Shown piece after piece: positions 1 through 11,581 of a stretch of 64,000 nt of DNA; within the stretch, counting starts at the first letter, position 1, and the number at the start of each line of letters is the position of its first letter. The position numbers and the translations under genes are program-made. Under the pieces are notes generated by a model. It saw only the letters and a list, made by a program, of their open reading frames with translations, had not been told where the DNA came from and ran no database searches. Where the stretch lies: the NCBI RefSeq assembly GCF_964204645.1, contig NC_134026.1, forward strand, positions 31,124,650-31,188,649. The letters are read 5' to 3'. This DNA is from Tubulanus polymorphus (Eukaryota > Nemertea > Palaeonemertea > Tubulaniformes > Tubulanidae).

Positions 1-534
1 GCTTTGATACCCGGTCTATGAAACCAGGCCCAGCAGGTAAAGGATTAACCCCTAGGGGTAGCTTTGATACCCGGTCTATGAAACCAGGCCCAGCAGGTAA
101 AGGATTAACCCCTAGGGGTAGCTTTGATACCCGGTCTATGAAACTAGGCCCAGCGGGTAAAGGATTAACCCCTAGGGGTAGCTTTGATACCCGGTCTATG
201 AAACCAGGCCCAGCGGGTAAAGGATTAACCCCTAGGGGTAGCTTTGATACCCGGTCTATGAAACCAGGCCCAGCGGGTAAAGGATTAACCCCTAGGGGTA
301 GCTTTGATACCCGGTCTATGAAACCAGGCCCAGCAGGTAAAGGATTAACCCCTAGGGGTAGCTTTGATACCCGGTCTATGAAACCAGGCCCAGCGGGTAA
401 AGGATTAACCCCTAGGGTTAGCTTTGATACCCGGTCTATGAAACCAGGCCCAGCAGGTAAAGGATTAACCCCTAGGGGTAGCCTTGATACCCGGTCTCTG
501 AAACCAGGCCCAGCAGGTAAAGGATTAACCCTAT
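1..534. repeat. 60-bp minisatellite, about 9 copies
   Basis: A 60-bp unit beginning GCTTTGATACCCGGTCTATG is repeated head to tail nine times with few substitutions. It decays at about 530. It continues off the left edge, so the true copy number is unknown. Because the unit is a multiple of three it gives an open frame, but that frame has no family resemblance. The array sits in the last intron of the NCAPH gene. Tandem structure is seen directly; no function is inferred. Confidence 0.95.
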
Positions 535-641
535 CAATGAAATCTAGGGTTTGCTTGGTATTCTTAAAACAATCAGGTCGAATGAATACTGTTAGATAAT
601 GGACTCAATCAATAATCTCAATGGATCAATCGTATATTTAC

Positions 642-3600
642 CTTTTCATTAGCAAGATGTAGTAAACAAACAAATGCGATCGGAACGCTTAAATTCTTCG
701 CCATATTTTTGGAGACTTTATTCGGTAGAACGTCGACGAGTTCGCTGAATGTGTGAGTTCCGTTGACGCTATCGTTTAAACGAGGCGTTTGAGGAGTTTC
801 ATCATTCTCCTGTTAAACATAAAATACAACAGTCAAATTAACTCCGACAACAAGAATCAGGGTTCGTCGTACACTTCAACCGGAATTCCAGGAGGTGTAT
901 GAACCCTGAAGAATTGAACTAGAAATCTAGCAGCAGACAGTGTGCGCGTTGCCCCAGATCTCACGGGACCAATAAATTCTCAATTCGAGGTACCCGGCGC
1001 ACCCGCAGCAGGGATGGGTCATTATCAAGATAGATTGAAATAAGAAAACATGTTTGGTGCATGCTATAATCCGAGATAAGAGTCTGTACATAGGGTCAAA
1101 ATTTCTTCAAGAAATCGGAGGATATCGAACTGATAAGAGAATAATTTATGATGTAAATGAAATGAAATGAACGCTATCAATATAAATAGCTACCTGTACC
1201 TTGTCACCCTCGGGGGGAACCATTAAAACATTCCACATACTGTGCTTCAATTTTTTCACGTCCATTTTTTTCGCAGCTTTAGCGTAAGCGATATCGATTT
1301 TACTGACCTGTAATCAAACAAATTTAACTCGTATTATTTTAAACTGGAGACCAATAACAGGAACCGAATCCTCAACTATTCGAATCCAGGTTTCATGAAA
1401 AAGTTAAGCTCTAATTTTTGGTTTAATTACTGAATTGATTACTTCATATTTTCAATAAGAACAATTCAAACTCAACCGTTTCAAAATTGGATCCTGATCT
1501 TACTTTTTTTGGTTGTTCGAGTAAATTATCTCCGGTTAACATCGAAGAACCTTCACCAGCGCCTCCGACATCATCACCTAGAAAATTATCGGCGGTTTGT
1601 TGACTTAAATCGGACATCTGACTGAATTCACCTCCAGCAGTGAAATCAAAACCACCAGCATCGTCATCATCATCTTCCACTGCAGCAGTCTGTATTCAAT
1701 AGAAATATACATTCAAAATAGTTATGTAGTATTTTCACCCCTCCCCCTGAGAACTGGAAATCACGAACTTACATCGGCTGGACAGAAATTATCGCGATCA
1801 TTCGCGTTATCATAATCATAATCAGCGACACTAGCGTCGAGATCTTCAGTTGAGTTGTACGTCTGTCGTCGAATCTATTTCAAATATAATTAAAATTAAT
1901 TTCTAGGAAACGCTTTTCAAGATCTAGTTCCACAGTTGTGATTTAGAGATAGTTAGAATAACATTGACCAGGTATAAATCAAAGCCTGTCTATAGGGAAC
2001 GCGTGCGAGACCAAGCAAGAACTGTTCACTGTAGACATTTTTTTACTTTAGTTTATTTTCAATGAGTTTTAACTCTGAAATCTCAACTGTGGAACAGGAT
2101 ACTGGATCCAGTTCCAGAGTTAGAGTTAACTCTGATTGAAATCTTAACTTTCTAATCTTCTAACTTTTTATAATGTGATTTTAGAATGTAAAGTGCTGTG
2201 GTTTAGTTCTTAGAAACCGTGCTACCGGGTATATAAGAAAATATATTATCATTATTATTATAACTACATTTACAGCTGATTACCGGTAGTAGAAACATGT
2301 ATTTCAATACTTACTAAAACTTTCGGTTTTCCAAACAATCTGAATAGTTCACAAGGGTCGTAGTGTAAATCATCTGGTAATGTTAACATCGTGGAACTGT
2401 ATTTATTTAACGTTGCTTTATTCACAGTCGTTGCTGCCCTCGTTTTCTTGAAATAAACTTCAAAATCAACTGCCTCCGAATCATAATCTATTTTAAACGC
2501 TGCCTTTTTAGTTTTCGGTTTCTTTTCTTTCGACACGTCTGAAATATTCAAGTAAAAAAAAATTGACCACTTCTCCCTTCTGACGATCAGCAATAACTTT
2601 CGGTAATTTACGTACCTTTAGTCTGTCCCTTGACCTTCCAATGCGAAGGTCCAGCCCACGTTGTAAGCAATGAAGAATTGAAGTATGAATATTCACTAGG
2701 TTGCGTAGATAGAACTTGTATAAGTTCTCCGACTGTTCCACTTCTATCAAATCATCGAAACAAATACAAAATACAGTAGACCGTTATTATCTCAGATATC
2801 ACAGGACTGATCAGTTTTCTGCGAGTGAATTGCGAGGCTTGCAGAGTCCAGTGAACAGATTCAGAACTTACTTGATATTACTAACTACACTATTAACCAT
2901 ACGAGCCTCTTGACTATCACAACGTATTTCATCAGATTCACCGAAAACTTCATCACCTCGATCTAAAAAATCATATCAAACATGACGTGAATCTACTAAA
3001 CGCGGCTAGGATGGTGATTTTACACCGAGGATAAATTGAATTAGAATAGAAATCGGGACTCAAAAATAGAGATAAACTTTAAAGGCCAGGGTAAAAAGAA
3101 GTACTAATAACTTCAAGGACTTTTTCGGCAATTTTTGACTCGAAAATAAGTACTCTCCAGTTAAATGAGGGCCCATAAGGAAGCATTTTCGCAAAGCCTT
3201 TGCCGGAATACTAGTCATGTAGACCAATCATATATACCAGGCTAATTCCATAACACTTTCCTTCAGTCAAATTTGGAAGGACTTTTTTATCAAAAGGAAG
3301 GACTTAGAGCCAAAGAGAAGGACAAAGATGATGTTTGTCCAAACTTTTTCCAAAAGAAGGACAAAGAAGGACTTGGAAGGACCGCTGGAAACCCTGTTTA
3401 GAACTGCCGTATTATAGCCTAAAGGTCAACCCCTGTTTTGGGCTAATCAATTCAAGTTAATGTAGTATGAACTGCTGTTATAACTACATCAAGTTGTTGT
3501 TTGTTCACTCACCATCAGCAGCACCGTAATCCTCATCATCCGTGTAACCCTCGTGAGTAGGTTGATACTGGTGAGGATCGTTAGGAATCGGTTCGGGTTC

Positions 3601-6538
3601 TGCTTCCATATCGAACGCGTGACTGTCGGTTTTACCAAATAAAACACTCGACGAACCCTACACAAATAAATGAACTAAATTTAACTGATGGACCGACATG
3701 ACTAGACTGTTTGATACTGATTTAACTGAGGGACCGACATGACTAGACTGTCTGATACTGATTTAACTGAGGGACCGACATGACTAGACTGTCTGATACT
3801 GATTTAACTGATGGACCGACATGACTAGACTGTCTGATACTGATTTAACTGAGGGACCGACATGACTAGACTGTCTGATACTGATTTAACTGATGGACCG
3901 ACATGACTAGACTGTTTGATACTGATTTAACTGAGGGACCGACATGACTAGACTGTCTGATACTGATTTAACTGAGGGACCGACATGACTAGACTGTCTG
4001 ATACTGATTTAACTGAGGGACCGACATGACTAGACTGTTTGATACTGATTTAATGCCGTTCTCTTGTTAGTCACTTACGAGACAATTTTTATCCCAGTTC
4101 GTAAATGTGAAATCAGCGAATGCTGGACACACTTGAACATCTTCAAAATCACGTCCTCGGAACTGACCTGAAAATAAATCACATTCTTAATCACAGGTTT
4201 ACAGGGTTCATAGTTGTAAGGCTAACTGGTTGATGTGGAACTGGATGTATAACTGGTGGTTGTGGAACTCACTGGACTCTGTCGATATATCGAGAACTTT
4301 TTCGTGTTCGTTAATAGTTCTATGGGTTGTTGCCATGACGACTGCGTTTGAATCGAGCTGTAGCTGAGATGAGTTGTCGACTGTGTATAGATGATTCAAT
4401 AACAGACCGGTGGTGCCACCTTCATCGAACGTCGAAGCCATTTGATGAAATAACGGATCAACCTGGAAAACATTGTAAAACCATAAAAATGATTCGGTTA
4501 TAAATAGAGTCGGCTGTGCTTCTGTCTCCAGACTGCGTGTCTAGGAGCTGATTGCATCACACGCCACGTATCATAAAATATCTAACTCCAATTCATATAA
4601 TAATGAGCCATCCGTGCTCCGGCTACCTCGGAGTAAACTGATTGGATCCGAAGCAAGCGCCGTCTACTGGAGGAGAATATTACTTAAAACTCACCTCAAA
4701 TTCCAGATCAAATTTTTTCACTTTGATATTTTTGAGATTTGTTTCTACTGTTTTACCGGACTGAAATGAGAACAATATACAATATCAAACATACTCGAGA
4801 TTGATATATCAAGAGTGAAATCTCAAAATAAAAATCTCAGATATCAAGTTTTCTTATCCTGCCGACAATTGAGGAGTTCAACTGATTTTACCAGGAACTC
4901 GATCAATCAATTTGAAGGTCAAATTTGCGCAGTGTTGTCATCATAGATTTTCTGAAGTTCAGGCCCCGAGTTACAGTTAGCCAAATGAGGAACCGAGCGA
5001 GGGGAAGATTGAGGTTTTCTTACCCTTCGAAATCGTTTCTGTTTCTTAGCCACTTGTTGTGAACAATCCTCCTGATTATCAACTTCATTCCCACCATCTT
5101 CCGCATTATTCGAATCTACGATAAATCAAATTCATCTTGTGAAATATTTTAAGACCAAGATTTTAAGGGGCCACGCATCCATGAGAGGGACAAAGTCAAA
5201 TTTTCACTATGTAGATTATGCTCAGAATTATGATCTTTATTGATGAGGGAATTTTTTAGAAATATTCCAATGAATTAAGAGAGAAATCACGGGTGAAATG
5301 AAAACAAACCTTTCTGTCCGAGTCCACCTAACATTTTATACGTATCTGAGTGTATCGCATCAACTCTTCCCGCGTATATTTTAGCACTAGCGTCTAACGT
5401 AGAACTAGCAACCTGTATAATTATAATCCATTCATTACAAATCAACCGAACGCAATTAAACTTTTCACGGACCTAGAAATGTTTAAAATTTAATACCTGA
5501 AAATTGCTCATTTCTTTTTTCTTGATCAGATCAGCCATATAATCGATAAGATGAAGACCAAATGCATTTTTCGCATTAATTTTCTGTAAAAGAGAATTAT
5601 TTTCTAAAATATTTTCAGCCACATTTGAGTTGATCAGAGTAGTCACTAGTGTTATCCACAATGCCTCTTGCACTAAATCTAAGAACTCAAGTGGTTGAGG
5701 GAACCTGACTGGTTTGAAGGATGCTCTGAATGGAGCTCAGTTTGGGTTGAAGGAATTTAACTTACATTTTCAGCTGATAATTTGATACAGTTTGTATAAT
5801 GTTCAGATAGTTGTGCGTTACTGAGACCGTGGAGAGGAGCCGTTCGAGATCTGAAACAAATCAAACTCCAGTCATCACAGTGTCACATTAATGAAGTCAT
5901 CTCTATTTTTGAGTCCCAATTTTGCAATTCAATTTACAAAAGTGTAAGTTATCATTTTGATAAATCATCAGTTGCAAGTCGGGCCGGTTCCATAGTCGTG
6001 GCTTAGACTTAAGACCAGTCTAAGACCATCTTAGTTCTATAACCAATCTAACAACTTAAGACCACTTTTCGTCTTTTAGACTTAAGTCTCGACTATGGAA
6101 CCAGCCCCTCAAGTCTTGTCGACTTGAGTTCAGTTAAACTCGAGTTAAACATCTCTATTTTCTAATCTCAATTCAATCCAAATGACGACTTACACTTAGT
6201 AAATTATACGTCTAATTCAAGTACAAGTCATCAATCAGTCACAGACATCAGCTGTGAGTTTCATCATACCTGTCAGTAGGACTGGATCCAGGGCTGCTCA
6301 GGTGCATTCGTTGAAGTTCTAAAACTTTCGATCGGCGTCGAGCTTTTTTCTCCGCGATGTCGTCGTTCTCCCGGGCGACGCTCGTCGGGGACGACATCGA
6401 CCCGGAGCCGCCGCCCGTGAACACCGACACATGACGTCTCGTAGAGGGCGACACGTAATCCTGTCGAGGAGTTACAGTCTGAACGTGTGAAACACTTCCT
6501 CCCCCTGTCGGTGTTTTAAATACACTATCAGCCGCCAT
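642..6538 (-). CDS. NCAPH: Condensin complex subunit 2 (CAP-H, kleisin), 3' end off window
   Basis: CAP-H is the kleisin of condensin I; it bridges the SMC2/SMC4 heads and binds the HEAT subunits during mitotic chromosome condensation. Coding exons (read on the minus strand) are 6270-6538, 5766-5850, 5497-5583, 5310-5412, 5024-5115, 4695-4760, 4273-4462, 4079-4167, 3513-3657, 2872-2962, 2616-2743, 2315-2538, 1773-1874, 1504-1689, 1194-1307 and 642-809. All junctions are GT-AG and phase-continuous. Family hallmarks are the N-terminal [19 protein letters not shown] block, [19 protein letters not shown] (SMC2-neck helix region), [14 protein letters not shown], an acidic [13 protein letters not shown] block, and the C-terminal winged-helix part [17 protein letters not shown]. 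The final exon (about 30 residues in the human protein) must lie left of position 1. Start chosen at MAADSVFK. Introns carry two minisatellites. Identification is firm; splice sites are hand-called. Confidence 0.95.
3684..4054. repeat. 41-bp minisatellite in an NCAPH intron, about 9 copies
   Basis: A 41-bp unit (core GAGGGACCGACATGACTAG) is repeated about nine times, with GAG/GAT and TCTG/TTTG alternations between copies. The array lies wholly within the intron between coding exons 8 and 9 of the NCAPH gene and ends about 25 bp before exon 8. Confidence 0.93.
5981..6107. mobile_element. Palindromic element, family A
   Basis: Ends are imperfect inverted repeats: GGGCCGGTTCCATAGTCGTG at the left and a matching GACTATGGAACCAGCCC at the right. 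The interior contains repeated CTTAGACTTAAGACC-type words. It lies in NCAPH intron 1. Related copies occur at about 9390, 20049, 24230 (array), 28564 and 29432. No coding capacity; probably a MITE-like or hairpin-propagating element. Confidence 0.7.
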
Positions 6539-7139
6539 CTATAACAATCACAATAAAATAAAGCAGTTAGTTGATTTGAATTGCGTTCATTTGAAATTGA
6601 AGCCAAATTTGGAGCTTTAAAATCATCAAAACATAATAAAATCATTTACAATCGATTCTCATTAATATCATTCTCACTTTTAGATGGTTTTATACCTGTA
6701 GATTATTCCGTAGAGCGATATTTTAACGGTTAAACTAAGTATCGCCCGACGAACAATTCAATAGCCGCGCCCAGTATAACCCGCTCGCTGAACCGTCGAT
6801 CATTGATTTATTCCACAATGAAACGATCAGATTCTACAAGTGGGTTTTTCCATATAATTAGAATAAAATATATCTATATTCAGCATAAATTTAGCACTAA
6901 TTCCTGTTCAAAATCAGTTTCTTTTACATTAACAAAGCACCGTTTCGTTGAATCAGTTTTGTAATTAGTATTGCGTGGGGCTAATTCGGTTGGTAAATCA
7001 TGACTCTCTGTAACCCTAACCCTAGCCGTAACCCTAACCCTAGCTAACCAAATACACCCGAGTACAGAGAACGCGGATCCCGATCTCGGACTGACGAGAC
7101 GGACTGGGACTCGGAATACGACACGGACTAATAACCAAC
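6539..7139. promoter_or_regulatory. Bidirectional promoter region NCAPH/DDX56
   Basis: The 601 bp between the divergent start codons of the condensin subunit gene and the DEAD-box helicase gene must hold both promoters and both 5' UTRs. I see no convincing TATA box at a suitable distance from either start codon. A cluster of telomere-like CCCTAA words lies at 7011-7045, about 95-130 bp upstream of the DDX56 ATG. Assignment as a shared promoter is inferred from the geometry. Confidence 0.6.
7011..7045. repeat. Short interstitial telomere-like repeat
   Basis: Two blocks of TAACCCTAACCCTAG are separated by CCG, giving four CCCTA words on the + strand (TTAGGG-type on the minus strand). They lie in the NCAPH/DDX56 promoter interval. 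Similarity to the metazoan telomere repeat is seen directly. A regulatory role, or origin by break repair, is speculation. Confidence 0.75.
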
Positions 7140-10100
7140 ATGGCGGACGAAGAGAAATCTCGTGTTTTGCAATGGAATGAAATGGATTTAGACGACAGAA
7201 TTCTCCTGGTAAAGTCTTAATACGATGTAACAAACCAAGAACAGACAATCATAGCTGTTACATAATTAGAAAACACAGTTATTCAATGTCAGGCGATCTT
7301 AATCTGGGCATCCATTTTTGACTGAAATTGAAACTCAAATCCAAGTCAAATCATCAATTCAACAACTTCAATCATTCATTCACACAACACAACTTCAAAA
7401 CAAAATGTTGGCCTACAACGTTGCATGCAGGTCCAGCATTTAGCATTTAGGGCAATGGAATGAGCAAGTTGGACTACTACACTTGCCAGCCCACCTCAAA
7501 CTGTTTTGCCTTTTTTGGCAATTAATCTGCCGTTTTTGGCGTGACAGATGTTGATGATTGTGATAGATTCTATAGTTGTTTATTTTATAGGCGATATCTA
7601 AATTAGGATGGGCCGAACCGACGATGATCCAAGAGAAAGCGATACCTTTAGCTCTTCAGGGTAAAGATATTCTGTCTCGAGCTCGAACTGGATCCGGAAA
7701 AACTGCTGCATACGCGATACCAGTTATACAGAAAATACTCAACTCTAAACAGGTGGGAGACGAATCTTAGAATAATATAGACCCAGTTTCACCAAATAGT
7801 CCTGCTAAAAACTAAAGTTTTCGGTTACACATTTTTGCTGCAAGTTCAAACTTAACCATTTGATTTGAAGCTTAAATTTTTTCACGAAACTGAACCCGGG
7901 AGCAAAGGAAAATTTCTGAATCCTTGAGAAGAGTTCCTGCATTCTAGAATCCAATCATTTGAAATCTTGATATTTTTAACAGATGTTGATGTTATATTTT
8001 TTACAGTTAGCTACGGAACAGACTGTAAAGGCGTTCGTGCTCACCCCGACGAAGGAACTGTCGCATCAAGCTTACAAAAATATCCTTGATTTAACGGCGA
8101 ATTGTTCTAAAGAAGTAAAATGTATCGATATTTCTGGTCAGATTGAGTTGGACGCTCAGAGACCGATGTTAATGGAACAGCCCGATGTCGTAGTCGGTCC
8201 GCCCAGTCGTATATTCGCGCATTTAAAAGCCGGAAATTTGAAAGTGAAAGAATCGTTAGAACTTCTGGTCATCGATGAAGCAGATTTAGTTTTCTCGTTC
8301 GGTTACGAAAATGACGTCAAACAAATATTGAAATATTTACCGAAGATATTTCAGTCGTTTTTGATGTCAGCGACGCTCAGCGAAGACGTGAAATCACTGA
8401 AAAAACTCGTTCTTCATAATCCGGTGATCTTAAAACTGGAGGAGGCTCGACTTCCGGAAACCAGTCAACTTACGCAGTATCATATCAAGTGAGTTTATAC
8501 GTGAACATATCATTTAGGACTAACTTTAGAGAGACCTGAACACTGGGGTCTTACAGATCAAACAAAATAGGAGGAAATCAGGGAATTTTGCTCAGTAGGA
8601 TAATCGGGCAATTTGAATTTTTAGTATCTTGTTCTTGCTCTGGTGATGAGTGACACAAACAGCCCTCACTGAGGATGTCTTATAATTCGATCAGGGAATT
8701 CAAATTCTAACCTCTTATCTGTAAGAGCCCTATGAAAATGTGTTTATTATAACCAATTGAATTTAGAGAATAGTTTTAAACTATTGCGTTATTTTTGCTC
8801 TATGTTTTAGATGTGAACAAGAAGACAAGTTTGTACTGATTTATGCGCTGTTTAAATTGAGATTGATTTTGGGTAAATCTCTAATCTTCGTCAATAGTGT
8901 TGACAGATGTTATAAATTGAAACTGTTTCTGCGACAGTTCGGAATTGGTACATGCGTTCTGAATTCAGAACTACCCGGAAACTCTCGGTACGTACCGATA
9001 TTAGATACGTTTTAAATGTTTTAGGTACAAAAGATGAATTTGTTTTGATGGTATTTATTACAGGTGTCACATTGTAAATCAGTTCAACGATGGTTTATAC
9101 GATGTATTGATTTCCTCAGATGAACGCGCCGACCAGATTCAACAGAAAGGCAGTCAGAAAAACCGTAAGAAAAGGTACCTATCATTTTATATTAACTGAT
9201 GTTTGAAAAATTATTCTGACATTCTCAAGGAACCTTAGCGGCAATTGATTTCAAATACAGTGAAATGTGGTCGCCTTGTATGCCTCGGATTATTGCGTGT
9301 CCCACACGACAAAATGTTAAAGATTGTCCTAATTTAATCCTTGTGATGACCAGCCATCATCACTCTGGAGAATTTACTTGCTGCCCTCTGGGCCCAGTTC
9401 CATAGTCATGGCTTAGACTTAAGACCAACTTAAGGCCATCTTAGTTCTATAACCAATCTTACAACTTAAGACCAGTGTAAACTAAATTTGGTTCTTTAAC
9501 CAATCTAACAACTTACGACCAGTCTTAAAATCTAAGTCCATTTTTGGACTTAAGTCTCAACTGAGGAACCGGCCCTCTCCGGTCAAATTTACTAGCTGCC
9601 TCAGGGAGTAAATTCATTGGTCTTGTGAAATCGTGATTAGAGTCTCTTCTTGCATTAAGTATTTTATTTTTTCTTAGGAAGAAGGATCTCGAATCAGGAG
9701 TTTCACGTGGTATCGATTTTCAGAAAGTTTCGAACGTAATAAACTTTGATTTTCCGATGGATGTGGATTCGTATATTCACCGAGTTGGACGGACCGCTCG
9801 CGGCGACTGTAAAGGAACCGCTCTATCATTCGTCAGTTTAGACGAAATGCCGCGTCTAGAAGAAATAGAAAATACATTATCTGATAGCACGCGTGAGTAC
9901 AATACACAATAAAACTAATTATATGCAAATATATTCACTGATAAAACTAATTATGCAGATTTATTCATGTGTTTGTTTGTGTTTGATTGGTGGAATTTTC
10001 ATTTATTTCAAGCGGAAGGGACGAGTTTGTTTAAACCGTATAATTTCAAGATGGACGAATTGGAAGGTTTTAGATATAGAGCAAAGGTTCGTATTACAGT

Positions 10101-11377
10101 CAAACTTGACTTAGTCACATTACGGAAGTCATTTGAGTCTCAATTTGTTGTATTTCCAATTCTATTTACTCAGTGTAAGTAGTTTATGTAATTGATCGTC
10201 ACAATGACTTAGTCAACAGGGTCCAGTTCCACAGTTCTGAGTTAAGATTTGACCCTGGGTTAAAACATTGAAAATGAACTAACTTTAACTCAGAGTTAAC
10301 TCTGACTCAGAACTGTGGAACTGGGTCCAGTTTGATAGAATCATTATTTAATGTAACTTTCACTATAATCATTGTATGATGTTAAATGTTTGTAGGATGC
10401 GATGAGAATGGTGACTACGATTGCTATTAAACAGGCTCGAGTCAAAGAAATAAAAGCTGAACTATTAACGTCAGAAAAATTGAAAGTACGTCCTTTAAAA
10501 TGGAATATGAACTCGTTGTCGTTTTTGTTGATGTTAGGAAAGATTTTATGAAGTGAAACGATGTTTATATCTTTTCAGTCGTATTTTGAAGATAATCCTC
10601 GAGATTTACAGGTTTTAAGACACGATACAAACTGTAATCCAATTAGAACTCAGTCTCATATGAAGAATGTACCGGATTATATTAGTAAGTTATATCATTA
10701 TTTACCACAAAAGAAAGCCGTAGGCTGATTTACATACTGTGACAGGTCTTAGATACACTTAGGCAGGACAGTATAGACTTTATTTACAGACAGCCTCTTA
10801 GTTTTGATATTTCAATGTCCTTTGTGAAGAACGCACCTCAAATTATCAAGGTGCTGCCATTAAAAGTCCTATCTTGTCTCTCTTGTTTATGTCTTCTACG
10901 GTTTTGTTTAAAAGTATTTAGAATTCTTCTCTTATTTAAAAGATTTGTGTACTTATAAGTTTCCCTGATTGTACCCTGTTGTGGATGGCAGCGTCAGGGT
11001 TGTAGATTCACACTCTTCAGTCTGGGAGAGGCTCAGTGTTTTACCAGTGTTAGTCATATCGACGACAGTATTTTAATGTATCTCTATTTTGACCAACTCA
11101 ATGGCTGTTTTTCTCTCGTGCAGTTCCGCCGACGCTACAGAAATTAAAACGACCGATTTCTTCGACTAAAACTGGAGTTTGGAAAAAGAAGAGTAAAGAA
11201 CAGGAACGAAGACCTACTCGAGGAGAATTAAAATATCAGGTATGTTTTAACTCCGTGTGAAACCTTTTAACCCGTCGTGAAGCACACGCTCAATAAACTC
11301 CTCTCTCTTTTCAGAAACGAAAAGCCGATCCTCTGAAAAGTTTTGAATTCAGAACAGAAGCCAAAAGAAAGAAATGA
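7140..11377 (+). CDS. DDX56: ATP-dependent RNA helicase DDX56 (nucleolar DEAD-box)
   Basis: DDX56 (Dbp9 in yeast) is a nucleolar DEAD-box helicase needed for 60S ribosome assembly. Exons: 7140-7208, 7591-7752, 8007-8488, 8811-8987, 9064-9174, 9678-9892, 10013-10086, 10396-10485, 10579-10684, 11124-11239, 11315-11377; all phases join and predict 554 residues (human about 547). Motifs in order: Q-motif region ([13 protein letters not shown]), Walker [14 protein letters not shown] (Ia), DEAD within [17 protein letters not shown] (III), SRGIDF (V) and [10 protein letters not shown] (VI), then the family-specific [18 protein letters not shown] and a lysine-rich tail ending RKK. Start is the first ATG in frame, MADEEKSR. 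An AATAAA lies 16 bp after the stop. Intron 5 carries a family A palindrome and intron 7 a family B palindrome. Identification is firm. Confidence 0.96.
9390..9575. mobile_element. Palindromic element, family A, in DDX56 intron 5
   Basis: Begins GGGCCCAGTTCCATAGTCAT and ends CTGAGGAACCGGCCC as an imperfect inverted terminus. The interior repeats CTTAAGACC and the ACCAATCTNACAACTTA word twice, so this copy seems to have an internal duplication. Non-coding. Confidence 0.7.
10219..10328. mobile_element. Palindromic element, family B, in DDX56 intron 7
   Basis: Almost a full palindrome: the left arm GGGTCCAGTTCCACAGTTCT mirrors a right arm ending AGAACTGTGGAACTGGGTCC, with inner arms around GAGTTAA/TTAACTC and a short AT-rich centre (TTGAAAATGAACTAA). 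Family B copies with the same termini recur at about 21525, 30091, 35253, 36081 and 52727. No coding capacity. Confidence 0.75.
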
Positions 11378-11392
11378 TGTTTTTAATAACAA

Positions 11393-11398
11393 AATAAA
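11393..11398 (+). terminator. Poly(A) signal of DDX56
   Basis: AATAAA lies 16 bp downstream of the DDX56 stop, in AT-rich DNA. It is the first canonical signal after the stop on this strand. Confidence 0.7.
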
Positions 11399-11565
11399 AT
11401 TGATAAATTTCAAATTTGATCGAGTTGCCTTTGACTGACTAGTGGAATGTGGACTCCTCCTGGTGGAATGTGGACTCTATCAAACAGATGAGACGAGAAG
11501 ATACATTAAACAGAATCTCTTGAGAGACAAAAAGACAAAAATGTTTTTAAATAAAAATTTCCGAG

Positions 11566-11571
11566 TTTATT
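11566..11571 (-). terminator. Poly(A) signal of BCCIP
   Basis: TTTATT on the + strand is AATAAA on the minus strand, about 11 nt past the BCCIP stop codon. Together with the DDX56 signal it gives a tail-to-tail gap of about 200 bp between the two stop codons. Confidence 0.6.
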
Positions 11572-11581
11572 TGTTAACATT

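Noticed and set aside
18-599. 193-codon open frame with a 20-residue repeat
   Set aside because: It is the translation of a 60-bp non-coding minisatellite inside an NCAPH intron; the period is a multiple of three, so the frame stays open.
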